Assembly (NCBI RefSeq): GCF_016427505.1
Contig: NZ_JAELXS010000012.1
Span: 1 to 56,891 of the forward strand
DNA from: Sphingomonas mollis
Lineage (GTDB): Bacteria > Pseudomonadota > Alphaproteobacteria > Sphingomonadales > Sphingomonadaceae
Length of the DNA: 56,891 nt
Reading direction: 5' to 3'
Shown here: positions 8,846-17,527 of the stretch, piece after piece
How positions within the stretch are numbered: the stretch's first letter is position 1
How the letters are laid out: each line of letters starts with the position of its first letter
Notes under the pieces: generated by a model
Database searches by the model: none
Seen by the model: the letters and a program-made list of their open reading frames with translations, nothing else
Told to the model about the DNA's origin: nothing
Translations under genes and position numbers: made by a program

Positions 8846-10032
8846 CCGATACGTTGCGGATCGCCGTCCGTGCCTTCGTCCCGTTCGAGCGGGCGATCGC
8901 GCGGCAGTTCGACGATTTCGTCCGCACCACGGGCGCCGATGCCGCGCTGGACGCGGTCGCGATGGACCTTAACCCGCTGCATCACGCGACGATCGGCAGC
9001 TGCGGGCTGGCGAATGGCGAGTGGGATATCGCGCTGCTGGCGACCGACTGGCTGGCGGAGGCGCAAGCGGCGGGTGCCTTGGAGAATCTGGTGCCGCATC
9101 TGGCGCGCGCGCCGATCCAGGATTTCCCCAATGCGTGGAGCCCGTCGCTGCTGACGATGCAGCGGTTCGGCGGCGGATTCTGGGGAATGCCCTATCACGA
9201 CGGGCCGGAATGTCTGGTCTATCGACGCGACCTGCTGGCGGCGGCGGGGCTCGCGGTGCCGACGACGTGGGACGATTTCCATGCCGCCGCGCGCGCGCTC
9301 CATGCGCCGCAACAAGGGCGGGCGGGCACCGTGCTGGCGCTGTATCCAGACGGGCACAACGGCTTCTACGATTTCTGCATCCAGATCTGGTCGCGCGGCG
9401 GCGAGCCGTTCGATGCCGCCGGCCGGCCGGCGTTCACCGGCGATGCGGCCATGGCGGGTCTGGATTTCCTGCGCGCGCTGGCCGCGGATGGCGATGCGAT
9501 CATGCCGGGATGTCGTGGCCTGGACAGCGTGAAATCCGGCATGGCGTTCGCGCAAGGCAAGGTCGCGCTGATGGCGAACTGGTTCGGCTTTGCCGCCTAT
9601 GCCGATACCGCGCCGGACAGCCGGGTGAAGGGGCTGGTCGATGTGGCGCCGCTGCCGGCCGGGCCGGGCGGCCGCAGCGTGTCGCTCAACGTGTTCTGGG
9701 TGCTGGCGATCGGCGCGGGGTCGCGGCGCAAGGAACTGGCATGGGAATTCCTGCGCCACTGCGCGACCGCGCCCATGGACCGGCTGACCACGACCGAGGG
9801 GGCGATCGGCGTGCGGCGATCGACCTGGGCGGACCCGGCGGTCAACGCGCTGGTTCCCTATTCCCACCGGCTGGAATGGCTGCATGACCATGCGCGCCAG
9901 ATGCCGCTGACGCCGACGCTGGCCGCGATCTCGCACATCGTCGACGATCTGATGACGGCCGCGACCACCACCGACCGGCCGACGCGCGACCTGCTGGCCG
10001 AGGCGCAAGCGCGTGCGGAGGCGCTGTCGTGA
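8842..10032 (+). CDS. Second family-1 solute-binding-like protein without a signal peptide
   Basis: This 396-residue protein has the maltose-type (SBP_bac_1) fold: 'DIALLATDWLAEAQAAGALENL', 'WGMPYHDGPECLVYRRDLLAAAGLAVPTTW' (given here as the family hinge block at about residues 113-143), and 'GKVALMANWFGFA'. The mature-like sequence starts at once ('MTDTLRIAVRAF'), with no export signal or lipobox, and the ATGA overlap with the permease stop fixes the start. The adjacent ABC importer already has its own RbsB-type binding protein and is of a different class. Like the protein at 2366-3487, it is probably cytosolic unless exported by another route. Confidence 0.75.
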   Translation: MTDTLRIAVRAFVPFERAIARQFDDFVRTTGADAALDAVAMDLNPLHHATIGSCGLANGEWDIALLATDWLAEAQAAGALENLVPHLARAPIQDFPNAWSPSLLTMQRFGGGFWGMPYHDGPECLVYRRDLLAAAGLAVPTTWDDFHAAARALHAPQQGRAGTVLALYPDGHNGFYDFCIQIWSRGGEPFDAAGRPAFTGDAAMAGLDFLRALAADGDAIMPGCRGLDSVKSGMAFAQGKVALMANWFGFAAYADTAPDSRVKGLVDVAPLPAGPGGRSVSLNVFWVLAIGAGSRRKELAWEFLRHCATAPMDRLTTTEGAIGVRRSTWADPAVNALVPYSHRLEWLHDHARQMPLTPTLAAISHIVDDLMTAATTTDRPTRDLLAEAQARAEALS

Positions 10033-11090
10033 TGGTGGAGGCGCGCCACTGGCCGATGCCCGCCACGCCGCGCCCGATCGTCATGGTCGGCACAGGCGGC
10101 ATCGTGCGCGACGCGCATCTGCCCGCCTATCGCAAATACGGCTTCACCGTCGCCGGCCTGTACGACACCGATCGCGATCGGGCGGTGGCGCTGGCGGGGG
10201 CATGGGGCATCGGCACCGTATTCGGATCGTTGGGCGAAGCGGCGGCGGCCGATGCGGTGTTCGACATCGCCGCGCCCCCCGGCGCGCATGACGCGATCCT
10301 CGCTACGTTGCCGAGGGGGGCGACGGTGCTGCTGCAGAAGCCGATGGGGCTCGATCTGGCGATGGCGACCGCGATCCGGCAGCGGTGTCGTGATCGCGGA
10401 CTGATCGCGGCGGTCAATTTCCAGCTGCGCTATTCGCCGATGATGCTCGCGCTGGCCAATGCCGTGGCGCAGGGGCGGCTGGGCGATCTGGTCGAGATCG
10501 AGGTGCATCTGAACCTCGTCACGCCGTGGCACCTGTTCCCGCATCTGAAAAACGACACGCGGGTCGAGATGGTGTCGCATTCGATCCATTATCTCGATGC
10601 GATCCGCGCGATCGCGGGCGATCCGGCGGGGGTATTCGCGCGCAGCTTCGGCCATCCGCAAAGCAAGTTGGCCGACACGCGCACCACCGCGATGCTGGAT
10701 TACGGGGACACGCTGCGCGCGACGCTGTCGATCAACCACCATCACGATTTCGGCCGCCGCTTTCAGGATGCGTCGTTCCGCGTGGAGGGCACGCGCGGCG
10801 CGGCGATGCTGAAGCTCGGGCTGCTGCTCGACTATCCGGCCGGCGAGCCCGACGAACTCTGGCTGGCCGAACGTGGTGGCGACTGGGCGCCGGTGCCGCT
10901 TGGCGGCGGCTGGTTTCCCGACGCCTTTGCCGGCCCGATGGCCAATCTCCAGCGCTTCGCCGCGGGCGAGGACGCCGTTCTCGCGACCCATGTCGAGGAT
11001 GCGTGGAAGACCATGGCGCTGGTCGAGGCCGCCTATGCATCCAACCGGGCGCCGATGGCGCCGATCCCGACCGAAGGACCGACCCTGTGA
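10032..11090 (+). CDS. Gfo/Idh/MocA-family NAD(P)-dependent oxidoreductase
   Basis: This 352-residue protein starts with a Rossmann fold (glycines in 'MVGTGGIVRDAHLPAY'). It carries the family's Lys in 'QKPMGLD', where EKP is usual, and a C-terminal beta-sheet substrate domain with 'VSHSIHYLD', which supplies the catalytic His. Such enzymes oxidise or reduce sugars and inositols; D-apiose dehydrogenase belongs to this family, as do many galactose and fucose enzymes, and sequence alone does not decide. The ATG at 10032 shares one base with the preceding stop; a GTG at 10029 is an alternative. Confidence 0.85.
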   Translation: MVEARHWPMPATPRPIVMVGTGGIVRDAHLPAYRKYGFTVAGLYDTDRDRAVALAGAWGIGTVFGSLGEAAAADAVFDIAAPPGAHDAILATLPRGATVLLQKPMGLDLAMATAIRQRCRDRGLIAAVNFQLRYSPMMLALANAVAQGRLGDLVEIEVHLNLVTPWHLFPHLKNDTRVEMVSHSIHYLDAIRAIAGDPAGVFARSFGHPQSKLADTRTTAMLDYGDTLRATLSINHHHDFGRRFQDASFRVEGTRGAAMLKLGLLLDYPAGEPDELWLAERGGDWAPVPLGGGWFPDAFAGPMANLQRFAAGEDAVLATHVEDAWKTMALVEAAYASNRAPMAPIPTEGPTL

Positions 11091-11815
11091 TCGACTTATC
11101 CGGCAAGACCGCCCTCGTCACCGCCGCCGCGCAGGGGATCGGGCGCGCCGCCGTCCTTGCCCTGGCCGAGGCGGGCGCGCGCGTGATCGCCACCGATCTG
11201 AACGCTGCGGCACTCGACGACCTCACGGTGCCCCGCGTTACCGCACAGGCGCTCGACGTGCTCGAACCGGATGCGATCGCGCGGGTGTTCGGTGCGGCGG
11301 GGCCGATCGACATCCTGTTCAACTGCGCCGGTGTCGTCCACGGCGGCAGCGTCCTGGAGGCGAGCGACGACGATCTCGACTTCGCCTATGCGCTGAACGT
11401 CAGGGCGATGGCGCGGACCTGCCGCGCGGTGCTGCCGGGCATGATCGACCGCGGCGACGGCGCGATCATCAACATGGCGTCGGTGGCGTCCAGCGTGAAG
11501 GGCGTGCCCAACCGCTTCGTCTACGGCGTCACCAAGGCGGCGGTGATCGGGCTGACCAAGGCGGTGGCGGCCGACCATGTCGGACAGGGCGTCCGCTGCA
11601 ACGCGATCTGCCCCGGCACGGTCGAGACGCCGTCGCTGAACGAGCGGCTGGCTGCCGGCTGCGATTACGAGAATACCCGCGCCGCCTTCATCGCGCGCCA
11701 GCCGCTGGGGCGGATGGGCCGGCCGGAGGAGATCGCCGATCTAGTCGTCTATCTGGCGGGGGCGACCTACACGACCGGGCAGATTCACAATATCGACGGG
11801 GGCTGGTCGCTGTGA
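11087..11815 (+). CDS. SDR dehydrogenase, 2-keto-3-deoxy-L-fuconate dehydrogenase-like
   Basis: This 242-residue classical SDR has the cofactor motif 'TAAAQGIG', 'NCAG', and the catalytic Tyr146-x3-Lys150 ('YGVTK'). The segments 'NMASVASSVKGV', 'CPGTVETPSLNER' and the terminal 'IDGGWSL' are those of the DHRS6/BDH2-like subgroup, which in bacteria includes 2-keto-3-deoxy-L-fuconate dehydrogenase of non-phosphorylative L-fucose breakdown. The GH29 fucosidase two genes downstream supports that role. The GTG start at 11087 overlaps the previous stop (GTGA). A 3-hydroxybutyrate-type activity is the alternative. Confidence 0.85.
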   Translation: MIDLSGKTALVTAAAQGIGRAAVLALAEAGARVIATDLNAAALDDLTVPRVTAQALDVLEPDAIARVFGAAGPIDILFNCAGVVHGGSVLEASDDDLDFAYALNVRAMARTCRAVLPGMIDRGDGAIINMASVASSVKGVPNRFVYGVTKAAVIGLTKAVAADHVGQGVRCNAICPGTVETPSLNERLAAGCDYENTRAAFIARQPLGRMGRPEEIADLVVYLAGATYTTGQIHNIDGGWSL

Positions 11816-13869
11816 GGATGCTTGCCGCCGCCGCGCTGGCGTTGTCCGCGCCCCTGTCCGCCCATGCCGCGCCTGCTGCGGCGACCAGCGCGCAGCAGCA
11901 GTCGGAGCGGCTGTGGCTGGGGTCGGCCTGGTATCCCGAGCAATGGCCCGAGGAACGCTGGGCGGAGGATCTGCGCCTGATGAAGGCGCACGGCGCCAAT
12001 GTCGTGCGCATCGGCGAGTTCGCGTGGAGCCGGATGGAGACCGCCGAGGGCGCGTACGACATGGGCTGGCTGGTCCGCGCGACGCGGCTGGCGGCGAAAT
12101 ACGGGATCAGCGTGGTCGTCGGCACCCCCACCGATACGCCGCCCGCCTGGATGACGCAGCGCTACCCCGATGTGCTGCGCGTCGACGGCGACGGCCGGCG
12201 GCTGGGCCATGGCGGGCGGCGGCAATTTTCGATCTCATCGACCCGCTACCGGCAATTGTCGCGCGCGGTGGTCGCCAAGATGGCCGAGGCACTGGGGCAG
12301 GAGCCCAACGTGATCGGCTGGCAGATCGGCAACGAATATACCGACGAAAGCTACGATCCCGATGCCAGGACCGCCTGGGTCGCCTGGCTGAAGCAGCGTT
12401 ACGGCACGCTCGACAAGCTCAACGACGCGTGGACCACCGCCTATTGGTCGCAGACCTATGGCGGCTGGGAACAGGTGCCCTTCAATACCGAAAAGGGCAA
12501 TCCCGGCCTGATGCTGGAGCAGAAGCGCTTCATCACCAGCCAGTGGATCGCGTTCCAGAAGAACCAGCTCGACGCGATCCGCGCCACCGCAAGCCCACGC
12601 CAGTTCATCACCACCAATCTGGGCGGGCTGGGCTGGGCGAACCGGTTCGACCGCTATGCGATCAACCGCGATCTCGATTTCGCGTCGTGGGACAATTACG
12701 TTGGGACGGGTCATCTCCAGCCCTATCGCAACGGCGCCACCCACGATCTGGTCCGCGGGTGGAAGCGCAAGAACTTCTGGGTGATGGAGATCCAGCCCGG
12801 CTTCGTGAACTGGGCACCGGTGTCGAACATGCTCAGCCCCGGCGAGACGCGGGCGATGGCGTGGCAGGCGATCGGCCACGGCGCGGACGGCATCCTGTAC
12901 TGGCAATGGCGCAACGCGCTGAACGGGCAGGAGACGATGCACGGATCGATCCTGGGACCGGACGGCACGCCGCTGCCTGTCTATCCCGAAGTGACGCAGA
13001 TCGGGCGCGACATGGCGAAGGCGAGCACGGCGGTGGCGGGCACGCAACCGGTGTCGCCCGTTGCGATCCTGCAGGATTATCCCAGCCGCTGGGCGATCGA
13101 TTTCCAGCTGCACCACAAGGATTACGACCAGATCGAGGTGCTGCTGGACTATTACCGGCCATTGAAGGACGCGCTGGGCGCGGTCGACATCGTCGAGGCG
13201 GCGGCGGCACCGCTGGCCGGATACAAGCTGGTCGTCGCGCCCAGCCTGAACGTCATCACCGACGACATGGCGGCGCGGCTGGCGGCCTATGTCCGTGGTG
13301 GCGGGCACCTGATCCTGGGGCCGCGATCGGGCATGAAGGACGGGTTCAACCGCCTTGCCGTCCAGCGCCAGCCGGGGCCGCTCGCCGATCTGCTCGGCGG
13401 CCGGGTCGAGCAATTTTATGCGCTCGACGAACAGGTTGCGGTCGACGGCGGCACCGCCTCGATCTGGGCGGAGGACCTGTCCACCGCCGCGCCCGATACG
13501 CAGGTGCTGCTGCGCTACGGCAAGGCGAATGGCTGGCTGGACGGGCACCCCGCCGCGATCACCCGCGCTGTCGGCAAGGGGCGCATCACCTATGTCGGCG
13601 CGCTGTTCGACGATGCGGTCATGAAGGGGCTGATCGACCGCGCGATGGCCGATGCCGGCATCGCGCGCGAATTCGCGATCCCCGCCGATGTCGAGTTGAT
13701 GACGCGCACGGGTAAGGATCGCGAGATCGTGATCCTCATCAACCACGGCCGTGAACCGCGCGACGTGGCGCTGCCCGGCGCGATGACCGATATCCTCGCC
13801 GGCGGCCGCAAGACCGCCCTGACGCTGGCGCCCGAGGGCGTCGCCGTGCTCGAACGGAAGGCCCGATGA
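11812..13869 (+). CDS. Exported GH42 beta-galactosidase, copy 1
   Basis: This protein of about 685 residues has a Sec signal followed by a GH42 TIM barrel starting 'LGSAWYPEQWPEERW'. The acid/base Glu175 lies in 'WQIGNEY' and the nucleophile Glu326 in 'WVMEIQPG'. Then come the trimerisation-like domain ('GYKLVVAPSLNVITDD', 'GGHLILGPRSGMKD') and a small C-terminal beta domain. GH42 enzymes release terminal beta-D-galactose. GTG 11812 overlaps the SDR stop; ATG 11818 is an alternative. It is paralogous to 15464-17527, with the GH29 gene between them. Confidence 0.93.
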   Translation: MRMLAAAALALSAPLSAHAAPAAATSAQQQSERLWLGSAWYPEQWPEERWAEDLRLMKAHGANVVRIGEFAWSRMETAEGAYDMGWLVRATRLAAKYGISVVVGTPTDTPPAWMTQRYPDVLRVDGDGRRLGHGGRRQFSISSTRYRQLSRAVVAKMAEALGQEPNVIGWQIGNEYTDESYDPDARTAWVAWLKQRYGTLDKLNDAWTTAYWSQTYGGWEQVPFNTEKGNPGLMLEQKRFITSQWIAFQKNQLDAIRATASPRQFITTNLGGLGWANRFDRYAINRDLDFASWDNYVGTGHLQPYRNGATHDLVRGWKRKNFWVMEIQPGFVNWAPVSNMLSPGETRAMAWQAIGHGADGILYWQWRNALNGQETMHGSILGPDGTPLPVYPEVTQIGRDMAKASTAVAGTQPVSPVAILQDYPSRWAIDFQLHHKDYDQIEVLLDYYRPLKDALGAVDIVEAAAAPLAGYKLVVAPSLNVITDDMAARLAAYVRGGGHLILGPRSGMKDGFNRLAVQRQPGPLADLLGGRVEQFYALDEQVAVDGGTASIWAEDLSTAAPDTQVLLRYGKANGWLDGHPAAITRAVGKGRITYVGALFDDAVMKGLIDRAMADAGIAREFAIPADVELMTRTGKDREIVILINHGREPRDVALPGAMTDILAGGRKTALTLAPEGVAVLERKAR

Positions 13870-15467
13870 TGAAGACGTTGCTGCTCGCCGCCACCGCATT
13901 GATGGCGGCCACCACCGCCACCGCGCAGACCAAATCGCCATGGCCGATGGATTATCAGGCGAAACCGGTCGAGGCGCAGCTCGCTAAGGTGCGGCAGGGC
14001 GTGGCGAACGGCCCGTTCCGTGCCGAATGGGCATCGCTCCAGAAGTTTCAGGTGCCCGAGTGGTTCCGCGATGCCAAGTTCGGCATCTTCATCCACTGGG
14101 GCGTCTATTCGGTGCCGGCCTTTGCCAACGAATGGTACAGCCGCAACATGTACGTACCCGGCAACGCCGCGTACGAACATCACCTGAAGACCTATGGCCC
14201 GCAGTCGAAATTCGGCTACAAGGATTTCATTCCCCAGTTCAGGGCGGAGCGGTTCGATCCGGCGGCATGGATGCGCCTGTTCGGCGAGGCGGGGGCGAAA
14301 TATGTCATCCCCGTCGCCGAACATTGCGACGGTTTCGCGATGTACGCGTCCGACTTCACCAAGTGGGACGCGGCCGACATGGGGCCGAAGCGCGACGTGA
14401 CGGGCGAGATCGCCAAGGCGGCACGGGCGGCGGGGCTGCATTTCGGCCTGTCGTCGCACCGGGCGGAGCATTGGTGGTGGTATCACAAGGGCCGCAGCTT
14501 CCCCTCCGATGTCAGCGACCCGCGCTATGCCGGGCTGTACGGCCCCGCCGCGCCGACCGGGCTGCCCGCCGATGCGCCCGATGCGTGGCCGGACAGCGAC
14601 CTCCTCCAGAACTGGGGACCGCCCGATCGCCCGTTCCTGAACGACTGGATGGCGCGCACGTCGGAACTGATCGACAAATACCGGCCCGAGTTGATCTATT
14701 TTGACTGGTGGACCTCGTCACCGCTGTTCGAGCCGCTGATGCGCGACACCGCCGCCTATTACTACAACCGCAGCGCCGGCTGGGGCGCGCCGGGGATCAT
14801 CGCGTACAAGGGGTCGCAGTTCGCCGAAGGGTCGGCGATGTTCGATCTGGAACGCGGCAAGATGGATGCGCTGAAGCTGACGCCGTGGCAGTCTGACACG
14901 TCGGTCAGCATCAAGTCGTGGGGTTACACGAAGAACGACGAATACCGGACGCCCAAATCGCTGACCGCCGACATGATTGACATCGTGTCGAAGAACGGCA
15001 ACCTGCTGCTGAACGTCGGTCCGAAAGCGGACGGCACGATCCCGGAGGAGATCGCCACCGTGCTGCGCGGCATGGGCGGCTGGCTGAAGGTGAACGGCGA
15101 GGCGATCTACGGCACCCGGCCGTTCAAATATTTTGGCGAGGGGCCCACCAAATCGGGCCATATCCGCCAGGCGGGCCAGTTCACCGAAAAGAACGTCAGT
15201 GCCTTCACCCCCGCCGACATCCGCTTCACGACCAAGGGCGACACGCTGTACGTGCTGGGGCTGGAACGGCCCGCCGACGGCGCGGTGCTGGTCAAGACGC
15301 TGTTCGCGGGCACGCCCTATCTCGATGCGCCGATCGCGGACATCGAGCTGCTCGGCACGGGGGCGGTAAAGTGGCAGCAGACGGCGAAGGGGCTGTCCGT
15401 CACCCTGCCGGCCGTCAGCGGCGATACGATGCCCTATGCCCTCAAGGTCAGGTTCCGGAAGGCATGA
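13866..15467 (+). CDS. Exported GH29 alpha-L-fucosidase
   Basis: This 533-residue protein has a Sec signal ending near 'TATAQ'. Its GH29 catalytic barrel shows 'DAKFGIFIHWGVYSVPAFANEWYSRNM' split over residues 68-96, 'VAEHCDGFAMYAS', 'GLSSHRAEHWWW' and the nucleophile Asp280 in 'LIYFDWW'. 'NGNLLLNVGPKADGTIP' is another GH29 landmark. A C-terminal beta domain follows. It should release L-fucose outside the cytoplasm, feeding the SDR upstream. The ATG overlaps the previous stop (ATGA). Confidence 0.95.
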   Translation: MMKTLLLAATALMAATTATAQTKSPWPMDYQAKPVEAQLAKVRQGVANGPFRAEWASLQKFQVPEWFRDAKFGIFIHWGVYSVPAFANEWYSRNMYVPGNAAYEHHLKTYGPQSKFGYKDFIPQFRAERFDPAAWMRLFGEAGAKYVIPVAEHCDGFAMYASDFTKWDAADMGPKRDVTGEIAKAARAAGLHFGLSSHRAEHWWWYHKGRSFPSDVSDPRYAGLYGPAAPTGLPADAPDAWPDSDLLQNWGPPDRPFLNDWMARTSELIDKYRPELIYFDWWTSSPLFEPLMRDTAAYYYNRSAGWGAPGIIAYKGSQFAEGSAMFDLERGKMDALKLTPWQSDTSVSIKSWGYTKNDEYRTPKSLTADMIDIVSKNGNLLLNVGPKADGTIPEEIATVLRGMGGWLKVNGEAIYGTRPFKYFGEGPTKSGHIRQAGQFTEKNVSAFTPADIRFTTKGDTLYVLGLERPADGAVLVKTLFAGTPYLDAPIADIELLGTGAVKWQQTAKGLSVTLPAVSGDTMPYALKVRFRKA

Positions 15468-17527
15468 CGATGCGGCGCTGGATCGTCGCGCTCGCCCTGT
15501 CGGCGGCGATGCCCGCTGCCGTGCCCGCCGCCGATTTTCCGCAACGCGCGCCCGCGTTCGCCGATCGCCCCGCGATCGCGGTCGGCGTGTCCTGGTATCC
15601 CGAACAATGGCCGGAGGATCGCTGGGCGACCGATCTCGACCTGATGAAGGATACCGGCTTCAACACCGTCCGCGTCGCCGAATTCGCGTGGAGCCGGATG
15701 GAGCCGGCGGAGGGGCGGTTCGATTTCGACTGGCTCGACCGCGCGATCGCCGCGGCACAGGCGCGCGGCTTCATGGTGGTGATTGGAACCCCCACCGCCG
15801 CGCCGCCGGCATGGCTGACGCAGAAATATCCCGATACGCTGCGCGTCGACGAGAACGGCACGCGCGCGGGGCATGGCGGGCGGCGGCAATTCTCGTTCGC
15901 CAGCGCCCGTTATCGCGACTTCGCCCGCCGGATCGCGACCGAGATGGCGAAGCGATACGGCCATCACCCCGCCGTGGTCGGCTGGCAGATCGACAACGAG
16001 GTCGGCCCCGCCTCGTTCGATCCGGAATCGGTGGCGGCGTGGCATCGCTTCCTGAAGATGCGTTACGGCAGCATCGCCGAACTCAACCGCCGCTGGACGA
16101 CACAGTATTGGAGCCAGTCCTACGACGATTTCGATCAGGTGCCGTTGCACCAGACGGGCCAGCAGAATCCGGGCCTGCTGCTCGATTTCCGCCACTTCAC
16201 CACCGCGACCTGGGTCGATTACGTCCAGAACCAGACGCGCGCGATCCGGCCGCTGGTCGATCCCCGGATGTGGATCACGACCAACACGATGTTCTGGAAC
16301 GCCGGCTTCGACCATTTCCGGATGCACCGCGATCTCGATATCGCCGCGTTCGACAATTACATCCCCGATGGCCGGCCCGACTGGGTGGCGAACGGGGCCA
16401 ACCACGATCTGGTGCGCGGGTACAAGCGGCGCAATTTCTGGCTGATGGAGACGCAGCCGGGCCGGGTCGACTGGGTGCCCGTCAACCGGGCGATGGACCC
16501 GGGGCAGGTGCGCGAACTGGCGTGGCAATCGGTCGCGCACGGATCGGACGGCGTACTCTATTGGCAATGGCGGCCGGCGCGCAACGGGCAGGAGACCTAT
16601 CACGGTGCGGTGCTGGGTCAGGACGGCACGCCCAACCCCGTCCATGCCGAGATCGCCCGCGTCGCCGCCGATCTGACCGCCGCGGCGCCACTGCTGGCGG
16701 ATACGGCGCCGGTCGCGCGTGTCGCGTTCCTCTATTCCTATGACAGCCGCTGGGCGATCGACCTGCAACGGCATCACCGCGATTTCGATCCGGTGCGGCA
16801 GTTCACCGATTTCTACCGCCCGTTCCGCATCCGCACGCAGGGCGTGCACGTGATCGCGCCCGATGCGTCGCTTGGCGCCTATCCGCTGGTGGTGGCGCCC
16901 AGCCTGAACGTCGTCACCGCCGATCAGGCGACGGCGCTCGCCGCCTATGTCCGGGGTGGCGGGCATCTGGTGCTGGGGCCGCGATCGGGGATGAAGGACG
17001 ATGCCAACGCGCTGTGGCCGCAACGCCAGCCGGGGCCGCTCGCCGATCTGCTCGGCGCGCGTGTCGGGCAATATTATGCGCTGGATCAGGAGATCGGGAT
17101 CGCCGGCATGGTGACCGGCAAGGTCCGTATCTGGGCGGAGGCGCTGGAGCCGCAGGCGCGCGACGTGCGGACGCTGGCGACCTTCACCGATCCCGGCGGC
17201 TGGCTGGACGGCAAGCCCGCGATCGTCACCCGCAAGGTTGGGCGCGGCACCATCACCTATGTCGGGGCATGGCTGGAACCGGCGGCGATGGAGGCGCTGG
17301 CGACGCGGCTGCTGGCCGATGCCGCGATCCGCCCGGTGGTCGCTGACGCGCACCCCGATTTGGAGATCGCGGAGCGGGCGGGCGGCGGACGGCGGGTGCT
17401 GATCGTCATCAATCATGGTGCTGAGGTACATTCCGTCGCACTGCCCGCCGGAACCGTGCCGGCGGGCGGCGACTGGCGGGACGGCCGGATCGCGGCGCAC
17501 GGTGTCGCCTGGTTCAGGATGAAGTGA
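15464..17527 (+). CDS. Exported GH42 beta-galactosidase, copy 2
   Basis: This 687-residue GH42 protein is a paralogue of 11812-13869, with shared blocks such as 'GVSWYPEQWPEDRWATDLDLMK' at residues 43-64, 'QRQPGPLADLLG' and 'GGHLVLGPRSGMKD'. The acid/base Glu179 is in 'WQIDNEVG' and the nucleophile Glu329 in 'LMETQPG'. A Sec signal is present. The residues after the acid/base (EVGPA against EYTDE in copy 1) suggest a different aglycone preference. The ATG at 15464 overlaps the fucosidase stop; an in-frame ATG lies two codons on. Confidence 0.93.
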   Translation: MTMRRWIVALALSAAMPAAVPAADFPQRAPAFADRPAIAVGVSWYPEQWPEDRWATDLDLMKDTGFNTVRVAEFAWSRMEPAEGRFDFDWLDRAIAAAQARGFMVVIGTPTAAPPAWLTQKYPDTLRVDENGTRAGHGGRRQFSFASARYRDFARRIATEMAKRYGHHPAVVGWQIDNEVGPASFDPESVAAWHRFLKMRYGSIAELNRRWTTQYWSQSYDDFDQVPLHQTGQQNPGLLLDFRHFTTATWVDYVQNQTRAIRPLVDPRMWITTNTMFWNAGFDHFRMHRDLDIAAFDNYIPDGRPDWVANGANHDLVRGYKRRNFWLMETQPGRVDWVPVNRAMDPGQVRELAWQSVAHGSDGVLYWQWRPARNGQETYHGAVLGQDGTPNPVHAEIARVAADLTAAAPLLADTAPVARVAFLYSYDSRWAIDLQRHHRDFDPVRQFTDFYRPFRIRTQGVHVIAPDASLGAYPLVVAPSLNVVTADQATALAAYVRGGGHLVLGPRSGMKDDANALWPQRQPGPLADLLGARVGQYYALDQEIGIAGMVTGKVRIWAEALEPQARDVRTLATFTDPGGWLDGKPAIVTRKVGRGTITYVGAWLEPAAMEALATRLLADAAIRPVVADAHPDLEIAERAGGGRRVLIVINHGAEVHSVALPAGTVPAGGDWRDGRIAAHGVAWFRMK

